Of a stretch of DNA of 64,000 nucleotides, positions 26,684 to 35,148 are shown one piece after another. The position numbers and the translations under genes are program-made. The DNA comes from Niabella aurantiaca DSM 17617 (GTDB taxonomy: Bacteria > Bacteroidota > Bacteroidia > Chitinophagales > Chitinophagaceae), in NCBI RefSeq assembly GCF_000374125.1, contig NZ_KB893643.1, positions 1 to 64,000 of the forward strand, given 5' to 3'. Below the pieces are notes generated by a model. It did not search any database. It was given only the letters and a program-made list of their open reading frames with translations, and was not told where the DNA came from. Position 1 is the stretch's first letter. Each line of letters starts with the position of its first letter.

Positions 26684-27913
26684 ATGATTCGAAAAATAAA
26701 CATCCGGGATGCCCGGTATCAGCTGGAAAACGGGGCGGGCAGTGATGCCGTACACAAAGATCCGCAATACGCTTACGCCGTAACGGACCTGGAGGACGAT
26801 GCAGGAAACCGGGGAACGGGCCTTGCCTTTACATTGGGGACAGGAAATGACCTGGTATGCGCGGCGGCGCGCTTCTATGCCGAAAAATTGACCGGCAGGG
26901 ATATTGAGGAGCTGATGCCGGATTTTGGCAGCATGTTCCGCTTACTTTCCAACGAACAGCAATTCCGGTGGTTGGGGCCGCATAAAGGAGTCGTGCACCT
27001 GGGGCTGTGCTCGGTCACCAATGCCTGCTTCGATCTTTGGGCCAAAAAAAGACAGGTTCCTTTGTGGAAGCTGCTCATTGACCTGACACCAGAGCAGGTG
27101 GTGCAAACGCTGGACCTCTCCTACCTGGAAGATGTATTGACAAAGGAGGAAGCCATTGCCCTGCTCCGGGAGCAGGCGCTTACCAGGGATGCACGCATGC
27201 AGGTGCTGCAGAACGGATACCCGGGTTATGACACTTCGGTGGGCTGGTTCAATTACGACGACGAACAGGTGCGGACCAATTGCCGGAGGGCCATCGGCAA
27301 CGGCTTCCGCGCGCTGAAGCTGAAAGTAGGCGCCGCAGATCCCGGCCGCGATATCCGGAGGGCCCATATTGTAAGACAGGAGGCCGGCGATACCGTAAAA
27401 GTGATGCTGGATGCAAATCAGCAGTGGACTCTGCCACAGGCTATTTCTGTTTGCCGGGAGCTGAAACAGATCGACCCCTACTGGATCGAAGAGCCTACCC
27501 ATCCGGACGATATCATGGCGCATCAGGTACTGGCAAAAGAGATCGCCCCCGTAAAGCTTGCGCTGGGCGAGCATGTGGCCAACCGGATCGCATTTAAGAA
27601 CTACCTGCAGGCGGGCTGCGCAGGATTCATCCAGGTGGATGCCGTGCGTGTGGGTGGGGTGAGCGAATTCATCACCGTGAGCCTGCTGGCGCGGAAATTT
27701 GGCGTACCGGTGGTGCCGCACGTAGGCGATATGGGGCAGCTGCACCAGCACCTGGTCCTGTTCAACCATATTGCCCTGGGACATGAAGCTTTGTTCCTGG
27801 AGCATATCCCGCACCTGAAACAGCATTTTGTGCATCCCGTAAAAATTGAAACCGGTGTGTATATCACCCCGCAGGAGCCGGGCAGCAGCTGCGATCTAAA
27901 ACCTTTGCAATGA
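26684..27913 (+). CDS. L-fuconate dehydratase (enolase superfamily)
   Basis: 409 residues in the mandelate racemase/enolase fold. FRALKLKVGA supplies the base Lys, MLDANQQW, WIEEPTHPDD and LALGEHVAN carry the metal-binding acids, and VPVVPHVGDMGQ the His-Asp dyad region. The length and these motifs match L-fuconate dehydratases, which convert L-fuconate into 2-keto-3-deoxy-L-fuconate in the cytoplasm. The stop overlaps the symporter start (ATGA). A lactonase and the terminal steps of the route are not in the window. Confidence 0.87.
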   Translation: MIRKINIRDARYQLENGAGSDAVHKDPQYAYAVTDLEDDAGNRGTGLAFTLGTGNDLVCAAARFYAEKLTGRDIEELMPDFGSMFRLLSNEQQFRWLGPHKGVVHLGLCSVTNACFDLWAKKRQVPLWKLLIDLTPEQVVQTLDLSYLEDVLTKEEAIALLREQALTRDARMQVLQNGYPGYDTSVGWFNYDDEQVRTNCRRAIGNGFRALKLKVGAADPGRDIRRAHIVRQEAGDTVKVMLDANQQWTLPQAISVCRELKQIDPYWIEEPTHPDDIMAHQVLAKEIAPVKLALGEHVANRIAFKNYLQAGCAGFIQVDAVRVGGVSEFITVSLLARKFGVPVVPHVGDMGQLHQHLVLFNHIALGHEALFLEHIPHLKQHFVHPVKIETGVYITPQEPGSSCDLKPLQ

Positions 27914-29559
27914 TCGGAACATTCGATACCGTCCTTACTGCCGGCTACATCCTGCTGATCGTAACCATCGGGCTCTGGACCGGTACCCGGAACAGAAAAA
28001 CCGGGTCCGGCACCTCACGCGATTATTTCCTGGCGGGTAAAACCCTGCGCTGGCCCATGATCGGCCTGGCTATCTTTGCCACGAATATCTCCTGCCTGCA
28101 CCTGGTAAGCCTGGCGCAAAGCGGTTTCGACAGCGGTCTGCTTAACGGGAATTTCGAATGGATGGCAGCGTTTACGCTGATCCTGCTGGCGCTGTTCTTC
28201 ATTCCTTTTTATATCCGCTCCGGCGTTACCACACTGCCGGACTTCCTTGAAAAAAGGTACAACCGGGCCTGCCGCAACTGGTTAGCGCTCATCTCCATCG
28301 TGTCTGCCGTCATCATTCACATTGCTTTTTCCTTCCTGGCCGGCGGCATCGTCCTCGAAACGCTCTTTGGCATCAATATGTATGTCAGCATCATCGTAAT
28401 AGCGCTGCTTACCGGACTTTATACCATTGTTGGCGGGTTAAAGGCGGTGGTGGTCACCGAAACCATTCAAAGCGTCGTGCTCATTACCGGCGCACTGATC
28501 ATCACTTTTTTTGCCTGGAACAAAATGGGCGGGTGGAACCAGATGGTTGCCGTCCTGGAGCAAACAGGAACATCTGACAAACTGAGCATGATACGACCGG
28601 CGGGCGATGCCAGCGGTATGAGCTGGATCGCTGTGTTTCTCGGATACCCGGTGCTGGGGATCTGGTACTGGTGTGCCGATCAAACCATTGTACAACGGGC
28701 CCTGGGCGCCCGGGATGAAAACCATGCCCGCGCAGGCGCCCTGTTCTGCGGGTTCATTAAAATACTGCCGGTATTCATCTTTGTGCTGCCCGGATTGTTT
28801 GCCTACACCCTGTACCACTCCGGGGCGCTGGACCTGAGCAGCCTCCTGCAACATGATGAAAAAGGCGGCCAGTTGCTCAATACCAAAGGCATTTACACTG
28901 TCATGATCACCAGCCTGGTTCCAACGGGGCTCATCGGCATACTGGTAGCGGCACTGCTGTCGGGTCTGATGAGTCAGATAGCCGGCGCCTTAAATTCGAT
29001 CGCCACGCTGGCCAGTTTTGATCTTTACAAAAGGGTCCGGCCGGAGGCGGGCGATAAAACACTGGTGGCTGTAGGCCGGTGGACGGCCGGTGCCGCCCTG
29101 CTTGTATCCATTGCGCTGCTGCCGCTGCTCAATCAGTACCAGAGCTTATTTGAAGGCATCAACGATGTGATCGCGCATATCGCCCCACCCATCACGTGCG
29201 TATTCCTGCTGGGCATTTTTTGGGGAAAAGCTTCAGCCAAAGCCGCGCAATATACCCTGTGGACCGGCTCTTTACTGGGAGGAGCCGTTTTTATGGTCAA
29301 TAAGCTCCTTCCGCAAAACCCCATCGGAAAGATCCCGTTTATGATGATGGCTTTCTATTTGTTTTGTACCTGCGTGCTCCTCCAGGTCATTCTTTCTTAC
29401 GTGTACCCGGTACAGCATACTGAAGAAAGCCGCGCGCTTTACTGGAAATCATTCAAGGAGCCCCTGCAAAGCAAGGGCTGGCCGGGATTGGGTAATTACA
29501 AAGTACTTACACTATTATTGCTGTTCGTTATGACGGTCGTTTACTGGATCTTCCGGTAA
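27910..29559 (+). CDS. Sodium:solute symporter (SSS family), probable sugar carrier
   Basis: 549 residues with about 14 transmembrane helices. Family motifs: RDYFLAGKTLRWPMIGLAIF, FATNISCLHL, LKAVVVTETIQSVVLITGAL and GLMSQIAGALNSIATL. Members cotransport sugars or other solutes with Na+ over the inner membrane. Co-location with fuconate dehydratase and a mutarotase makes L-fucose the likeliest substrate, as inference. ATG overlaps the preceding stop by four bases. Confidence 0.9.
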   Translation: MIGTFDTVLTAGYILLIVTIGLWTGTRNRKTGSGTSRDYFLAGKTLRWPMIGLAIFATNISCLHLVSLAQSGFDSGLLNGNFEWMAAFTLILLALFFIPFYIRSGVTTLPDFLEKRYNRACRNWLALISIVSAVIIHIAFSFLAGGIVLETLFGINMYVSIIVIALLTGLYTIVGGLKAVVVTETIQSVVLITGALIITFFAWNKMGGWNQMVAVLEQTGTSDKLSMIRPAGDASGMSWIAVFLGYPVLGIWYWCADQTIVQRALGARDENHARAGALFCGFIKILPVFIFVLPGLFAYTLYHSGALDLSSLLQHDEKGGQLLNTKGIYTVMITSLVPTGLIGILVAALLSGLMSQIAGALNSIATLASFDLYKRVRPEAGDKTLVAVGRWTAGAALLVSIALLPLLNQYQSLFEGINDVIAHIAPPITCVFLLGIFWGKASAKAAQYTLWTGSLLGGAVFMVNKLLPQNPIGKIPFMMMAFYLFCTCVLLQVILSYVYPVQHTEESRALYWKSFKEPLQSKGWPGLGNYKVLTLLLLFVMTVVYWIFR

Positions 29560-29592
29560 CCATAAAGGCCGGACGATCAAAAAAATCAAATC

Positions 29593-30030
29593 ATGAAGCA
29601 AGGTCTATTTTTGTATTTTTCTGCCATGGTATTTTTCCTTTTCTTTTCCTGCAGCCAAAAACAGCCGCCTGCTAAGACCACTCCCCCAAAAGTACAGCGC
29701 TTTGGCATGGTAACAGGAATAAAGCCGGAAAAAATACCGTATTACAAACAATTACATGCTGCCGTATGGCCCGCAGTACGGAACAAGATAAAAGAATGCC
29801 ATATTCAGCATTATTCGATCTATCTCAAGGAAGTGGATGGAAAGCCTTACCTGTTCAGCTATTTTGAATACACCGGTGATGATTTTGATGCGGATATGCA
29901 AAAGATGGCTGCTGACAGTGCTACCCGGCGCTGGTGGCGTGAAACGGACCCTGCACAGCGCCCGTTGCCGGATGCCGCCGCAAAAAAACAGATCTGGAGC
30001 CCGATGGAGGAAGTCTTTCACCTGCAATGA
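29593..30030 (+). CDS. L-rhamnose/L-fucose mutarotase-like lipoprotein
   Basis: 145 residues. An N-terminal lipoprotein signal (FFLFFSCSQK, Cys near 21) is followed by the RhaM-type fold: RFGMVTGIKPEKIPYYKQLH, VWPAVRNKIKECHIQHYSIY and PMEEVFHLQ. Mutarotases interconvert sugar anomers, here probably fucose released outside the cytoplasm, since the protein should be anchored in a periplasm-facing membrane; cytoplasmic forms are more usual. The stop overlaps the GH29 start by four bases. Confidence 0.85.
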   Translation: MKQGLFLYFSAMVFFLFFSCSQKQPPAKTTPPKVQRFGMVTGIKPEKIPYYKQLHAAVWPAVRNKIKECHIQHYSIYLKEVDGKPYLFSYFEYTGDDFDADMQKMAADSATRRWWRETDPAQRPLPDAAAKKQIWSPMEEVFHLQ

Positions 30031-31544
30031 AATATAAGATGAAACACAAAACAATAAGCCTGCTGATACCGGTGCTGTTCGTTCTTTATACGGCATCCTT
30101 TGCCCAAACCCTGCTGCCATCTGCCAGACCCAATGCTGCACAGCAGGCGCTGATAAAAAGAGGCTACGGGATGTTCATCCATTTTGGCATCAATACCTTT
30201 GCCGACGTGGAGTGGTCTGACGGCACCCTGCCGGTTGAAAAATACCATCCCACCCAGCTCGATCCGGATCAATGGGTGCGGGTGGCCAAAGAGGCCGGCT
30301 TCCGGTATGTGCTGCTGATCACCAAACACCATGATGGTTTTTGTCTTTGGAACAGCAGGTACACGACCTATGATGTAGCCGCGTCTCCCGTTAAGACGGA
30401 TATTGTAAAAGCGGTCTCAGATGCCTGCAAAAAATACGGGATACAGTTTGCCATCTACTATTCGCTCTGGGACCGGCATGCGCCTTCCTACAGGGAAAAA
30501 GATCCGCAGCGGTATATCAACTATATGCTGCATCAGCTGACGGAGCTGTTTACAGGCTATGGCCCCATCAGTGAGCTTTGGCTGGATGGCGGATGGGATC
30601 GCCGGCCGGAGCAATGGGGCATCGACCAGATCTATAAACTGGTAAAAAAATACAACCCCGCCTGTGCGGTAAGCGTTAACCATACGATCGTAAACGAAGA
30701 AGGAAAGAGAACCTTTACCCGTCCGTCCGACATGACGCAGGACAACCGTTATTATTTTCAATACTTTCCATCTGACTTCCGTCTTTGGGATCCGCAGCTT
30801 ATAACGAAATTCGACAAAAAGCAATACCTCCACGAGGGCCGGTCCTATTACCTCCCTTTTGAACATACCCTCTGCATCAGCAAACGCTGGAACTGGTTCC
30901 AGAAATCGGAGCAACTGCCCGTGCGGGACCTCGATGAACTGGAAGAGCTGTTTTACTGGTGTACCGACAATGACAATGCACTGGTGGTGAACGTGCCCCC
31001 GGACAATACCGGCCGCATACGGGAGTACGAAGCCAATGCAGCGATAGCGCTGGGAAAGCGTTTGGGCTTATCGCCCCATAAACCGCTGCCCCGGAACGGC
31101 CGGTTCATTTCCTTTAACAGGCCGGCCAGCGCTACCAGTGCCTGGCCTGCAGAAAAGGACCGCTATGATGCATCCCATATCAACGATGGCAAGCTGGATG
31201 CGCGTTGGGCGTCGAAAGATACGCTGGCCAGCGTGGAGCTGGCGCTCGATCCCGCGGAGGCCTTTAATAAAATAACCATTTTTGAATACCAGGATGTAAA
31301 AGGGCTGTCTGATGGCTTTTCGCAGATACGCATTCCCCGCATCCGGAAATACAGCGTAGATCTGCTGCCGCCTTCCGGTGAATGGCAAACGGTGTACCTT
31401 AGCGACGAGCCGATGGGCGATTGCAAAGTGATCCGGTTTCCCAAAAACTACAGGGCCCGTAAGCTGCGTTTAAAGATCCTGGACGCTTCGGCACCTCCTT
31501 CCATCAACGAGATCTGCGTGATCCGGATGCCGGAAGGCCGGTAA
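30027..31544 (+). CDS. GH29 alpha-L-fucosidase with C-terminal beta domain
   Basis: 505 residues with a signal peptide (about 1-27; ATG 30039 is an alternative start). The GH29 barrel shows YGMFIHFGINTF, ITKHHDGFCLWNS and the nucleophile in ISELWLDGGW, Asp187. Residues from about 385 form a beta-rich domain (SHINDGKLDARWASKD) like an F5/8-type binding module. It hydrolyses terminal alpha-L-fucosides by retention. A shorter paralogue lies at 33895; the two flank the GH95-like gene. Confidence 0.93.
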   Translation: MKYKMKHKTISLLIPVLFVLYTASFAQTLLPSARPNAAQQALIKRGYGMFIHFGINTFADVEWSDGTLPVEKYHPTQLDPDQWVRVAKEAGFRYVLLITKHHDGFCLWNSRYTTYDVAASPVKTDIVKAVSDACKKYGIQFAIYYSLWDRHAPSYREKDPQRYINYMLHQLTELFTGYGPISELWLDGGWDRRPEQWGIDQIYKLVKKYNPACAVSVNHTIVNEEGKRTFTRPSDMTQDNRYYFQYFPSDFRLWDPQLITKFDKKQYLHEGRSYYLPFEHTLCISKRWNWFQKSEQLPVRDLDELEELFYWCTDNDNALVVNVPPDNTGRIREYEANAAIALGKRLGLSPHKPLPRNGRFISFNRPASATSAWPAEKDRYDASHINDGKLDARWASKDTLASVELALDPAEAFNKITIFEYQDVKGLSDGFSQIRIPRIRKYSVDLLPPSGEWQTVYLSDEPMGDCKVIRFPKNYRARKLRLKILDASAPPSINEICVIRMPEGR

Positions 31545-31602
31545 TGATGGAGGATCAGCCGTATGTTTTCAACAACAGGTCGCATCTTTTATTTTGTTTG
31601 TT

Positions 31603-33876
31603 ATGATAAAAAAAATACTTTTTCTGCTGTTATTGCCTGCGGCCGTTGCAACGGCGCAGCCCAAACCGGAGCATGATCTCCGGTTCAACCACCTGGCCAC
31701 GCGATGGGATGAAGCCATGCCCCTCGGCAATGGCATGCTCGGTGCCCTGGTATGGGAAAAGCAGGAGCGGTTGCGGCTTTCGCTGGACCGTGCCGATCTC
31801 TGGGACGAGCGGAAAGCGCTGGACCTTTCTTCACTCAATTTTAAATGGGTGGAAGAACAGGTGCTGAAAAAGGATTATGCACCCGTACAAAAACGGGGCG
31901 ATCAGCCTTACGACCGGGTCCCCTATCCCACCAAGCTGCCGGCGGCTGCGATGGAATTTGATGTCCGCAGCCTGGGCAGGGTGGTTTCCAATACGCTGGA
32001 TATCCGAACCGCATTGAATACCGTACAGTTTGAGAGCGGTGCCCGGTTCCGGTGCTATATACACGCTTCAAAAAACATCGGCTATTTCTCTTTTGAAGAT
32101 CTTCCGGCAGCCCTGGGGCAACAGATCGGGGCGCTGGCACCCCGACTGATCGTTCACCGGTACAACAGTGGAAAAGGCCTGGTGAAAAATGATAACAGTC
32201 ATGCGGGAGAAGGACTGGAAAAGCTGGGCTATGCAAAAGGGACCGTTCACCAAACTGCCACCACCATCCGGTACCGGCAGCCCACTTACGATGGACATTA
32301 CTACGAAGTATGCATCCAATGGGAACAATTACCGGGCAATAAGCTGACCGGCAGCTGGGCAATCGAAAAAGACCGGCCTGCATCGCTTCCTGCGCTGAGC
32401 GCCACGGCAAAGGAGCCTGCCGGCTGGGCGAAGCACGTTGCCTGGTGGAAAAATTTCTGGAGCCAGTCTTCCGTTACGCTGCCCGATCCGCTCATCGAAA
32501 AACAATATTATCTGGAGCTGTACAAACTGGGAAGCGTTGCCCGGAAAGGAGCACCCGCCATCACCCTGCAAGCCGTATGGACGGCCGATAATGGCAGCCT
32601 GCCCCCCTGGAAAGGCGATTTCCACAACGACCTCAATACACAATTGAGTTACTGGCCGGCTTATACCGGTAACCACCTGGCCGAGGGCGCCACTTTTACC
32701 GACTGGCTTTGGAAGATCCGCCCGAAGAACCTGCAATACACCAAACAATATTTCCAGGTAGCCGGCCTTAATGTGCCCGGAGTGGTCACACTGAACGGAG
32801 ACCCGATGGGCGGATGGATCCAGTACTCCCTTTCTCCAACCGTAGTGGCCTGGTGCGCCCAGCACTTTTACTGGCAGTGGAAATACTCGATGGATGCGCA
32901 CTTCTTAAGATCGCAGGCATACACCTATATACACGAAGGCGCTACCTACCTGGAAAATATTACCCGGTTAGAGAACGGCATCCGGAAGCTGCCCCTGAGC
33001 TCCAGCCCCGAATACAATAATAACGACATCAGCGCCTGGTTCCTGGATTGGAGCAATTTCGACCTTTCACTTGCCCGGTTCTTGTTTGGCGCTGCAGGCG
33101 AAGTAGCGGAAGCCATGGGTAAGAAAGACGAAGCCCGGCACTGGTCGGCGATCTTAAAGCAATTACCGGATTACGAGGTCAATGAAACCGGCCTGACCGT
33201 TGCACCGGGAGAGAACCTGGATGAATCGCACCGGCATATGTCGCCCTACATGGCCATTTACCCGCTGGCCCTTCTGGATTATAACAAACCGCATGACCGC
33301 TCCATTATCGAACATTCTTTAAGCCGCATTGCAGCAAAAGGCACCCGTGCCTGGTGCGGCTATTCGTTCAGCTGGATGGCTTCGTTGTATGCCCGGGCTT
33401 ACAAGGCCGACAGCGCGGTGAAACAATTGCAGATCTTTGCATCTAATTTTTGCTCACCCAACAGCTTTCACCTTAATGGCGATCAGAAAGGCGGTCAGTA
33501 CTCGGGCTTCACCTACCGCCCGTTTACCCTTGAAGGTAATTTTGCTTTTGCACAGGGCGTGCATGAATTGCTGCTGCAAAGCCGCAACGGCTATATCCAG
33601 GTGTTTCCTGCTGTTCCGGAAAGCTGGCAGCAATGTTCCTTCCGGTCTTTACGAAGCGAGGGGGCCTTCCTTGTTTCTGCAGAAAAGAAAGACGGAGCAA
33701 CCTATACCGTGGAAGTGCTTGCTGAAAAAGGCGGGCTGCTAAATATAAAATTGCCTGTCGGGAAGATGAAGGCAAGGGGTCCTCTTGCCACAACCGTTAA
33801 AACCGGGAAAGACGGGATCACCACCGTGCTGCTGAAAAAAGGACAAAAAATCAGGTTTACCACTAACCCCGCTTAA
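31603..33876 (+). CDS. GH95-like glycoside hydrolase with altered catalytic positions
   Basis: About 757 residues from ATG 31603 (MIKKILFLLLLPAAVATA, signal peptide). An N-terminal beta-sandwich (WDEAMPLGNGMLGALVW), an (alpha/alpha)6 barrel and a C-terminal beta domain match GH95. In the intact GH95 at 40102 the active site reads HNNINIQMNYW, SPEHGP and FQLDGNFG; here the matching segments are HNDLNTQLSYW, SPEYNN and FTLEGNFA. The acid Glu is kept, while one base-side Asn is Asp and the Asp is Glu. Activity or sugar specificity may differ from inverting alpha-L-fucosidase. 58 nt after GH29, 18 nt before the next GH29. Confidence 0.8.
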   Translation: MIKKILFLLLLPAAVATAQPKPEHDLRFNHLATRWDEAMPLGNGMLGALVWEKQERLRLSLDRADLWDERKALDLSSLNFKWVEEQVLKKDYAPVQKRGDQPYDRVPYPTKLPAAAMEFDVRSLGRVVSNTLDIRTALNTVQFESGARFRCYIHASKNIGYFSFEDLPAALGQQIGALAPRLIVHRYNSGKGLVKNDNSHAGEGLEKLGYAKGTVHQTATTIRYRQPTYDGHYYEVCIQWEQLPGNKLTGSWAIEKDRPASLPALSATAKEPAGWAKHVAWWKNFWSQSSVTLPDPLIEKQYYLELYKLGSVARKGAPAITLQAVWTADNGSLPPWKGDFHNDLNTQLSYWPAYTGNHLAEGATFTDWLWKIRPKNLQYTKQYFQVAGLNVPGVVTLNGDPMGGWIQYSLSPTVVAWCAQHFYWQWKYSMDAHFLRSQAYTYIHEGATYLENITRLENGIRKLPLSSSPEYNNNDISAWFLDWSNFDLSLARFLFGAAGEVAEAMGKKDEARHWSAILKQLPDYEVNETGLTVAPGENLDESHRHMSPYMAIYPLALLDYNKPHDRSIIEHSLSRIAAKGTRAWCGYSFSWMASLYARAYKADSAVKQLQIFASNFCSPNSFHLNGDQKGGQYSGFTYRPFTLEGNFAFAQGVHELLLQSRNGYIQVFPAVPESWQQCSFRSLRSEGAFLVSAEKKDGATYTVEVLAEKGGLLNIKLPVGKMKARGPLATTVKTGKDGITTVLLKKGQKIRFTTNPA

Positions 33877-33894
33877 AAACAAACTTTATCCGCA

Positions 33895-34932
33895 ATGAAA
33901 AAAACGATCCTTTTTTTGGCAATATTCCTGGCCGCGGCTGCCTCGGCGCAAAAAGCACTCCTTCCAGTACCTGCCACGAAGCCCAATCGCTACCAGCAAC
34001 AGCAGATCGAACGCCGGTATGGCATGTTCCTGCATTTTGGGATCAACACCTTCCATGACGAGGAATGGACAGATGGCTCCAAGCCGGCCGTTTCCTATGC
34101 CCCCACAGCCATCGACGCGGAACAATGGATAAGGACCGCCCGGGATGCGGGCATGAAATACGTGATCCTGATCACCAAACACCACGATGGCTTCTGTCTT
34201 TGGGACAGCAAAGCAACCACCTATGACGTGGCCAGTTCCTCCAACCGTACCAATGTCGTTGCAGCGGTGGCGAAAGCCTGCAAAAAATACAATATCGGCC
34301 TGGGATTGTATTATTCCCTCTGGGACCGCAAACAAAACCCGGATACAAAAGATGCGTCGCTCGATGCAGCGTACAATGCCTATATGCTCCGGCAGCTCAA
34401 TGAGCTGATGGACATTACCCGGCCATATACCCGCATTGTGGAGTTCTGGTTTGATGGCGGCTGGATGAAGGCCAATAACCGCTGGCCCATCGCGCAGCTT
34501 TACCAGGTCATCAAGCAACGCGAACCGCAATGCCAGGTGGGCATCAACTGGAGCATTGGAGCTCCGGGCGACCCCGATAAGCATGCGGTGCTGCCGGAGG
34601 ATCAGAAGACCGGATACCCTATCCGCTATTTTCCCGGCGACTTCCGGCTCGGCGACCCCCACCTGCCCGCGGCAAACGATCCCAAACTTTTCGCACACAA
34701 TGGTCAGCTGTATTATATGCCCTGGGAGTCTACGGTATGCATCAGTAAACGCTGGTTCTACAACACAAAAGACACCAGCTTCAAACCGGTTGATGAGCTG
34801 GAAAAGCTTTACCACACCGCCACGCGCAACAGCAATATCCTTATCCTTAACTGCCCGCCCAACAGGAAAGGCAAAATACGGCAGCGTGATATCGACATCC
34901 TGACGGAGCTGAGAAAAAGGCTAAAGATCTGA
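33895..34932 (+). CDS. GH29 alpha-L-fucosidase, catalytic domain only
   Basis: 345 residues with a signal peptide (about 1-19, AAAASAQK). Motifs YGMFLHFGINTF, ITKHHDGFCLWDS and VEFWFDGGW with nucleophile Asp187 match the 30027 enzyme closely, but the gene ends after the barrel (ILTELRKRLKI) and lacks the C-terminal beta domain. Looks like a duplicated paralogue, possibly for smaller substrates. Last gene of the fucose operon. Confidence 0.92.
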   Translation: MKKTILFLAIFLAAAASAQKALLPVPATKPNRYQQQQIERRYGMFLHFGINTFHDEEWTDGSKPAVSYAPTAIDAEQWIRTARDAGMKYVILITKHHDGFCLWDSKATTYDVASSSNRTNVVAAVAKACKKYNIGLGLYYSLWDRKQNPDTKDASLDAAYNAYMLRQLNELMDITRPYTRIVEFWFDGGWMKANNRWPIAQLYQVIKQREPQCQVGINWSIGAPGDPDKHAVLPEDQKTGYPIRYFPGDFRLGDPHLPAANDPKLFAHNGQLYYMPWESTVCISKRWFYNTKDTSFKPVDELEKLYHTATRNSNILILNCPPNRKGKIRQRDIDILTELRKRLKI

Positions 34933-35074
34933 TCACCCGGAGCTGTCCGGACGACAAACGAAGGCACTATTTCGCGCAGCGAAAAGGAGCGGCAGTCGTT
35001 ATTTCTCGCGAAGCCGCCAATACACCCGTCAGGCGCTGTTCTTCTGCACGCGTCATCCCCGGGACGCTTCTTTT

Positions 35075-35105
35075 TTTGACCCGCCCAAAAACAAGTGTAT
35101 ATTTG
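35075..35105 (+). promoter_or_regulatory. Promoter of the MocR-type gene
   Basis: TTTG at 35075-35078, exactly 19 nt spacer, TATATTTG at 35098-35105: a full match to the Bacteroidota promoter consensus. Transcription would begin near 35112, about 37 nt before the ATG at 35149. Confidence 0.75.
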
Positions 35106-35148
35106 GACCATCTATTGCATACATTTTTCACGAACCCTGATAGTCCAG

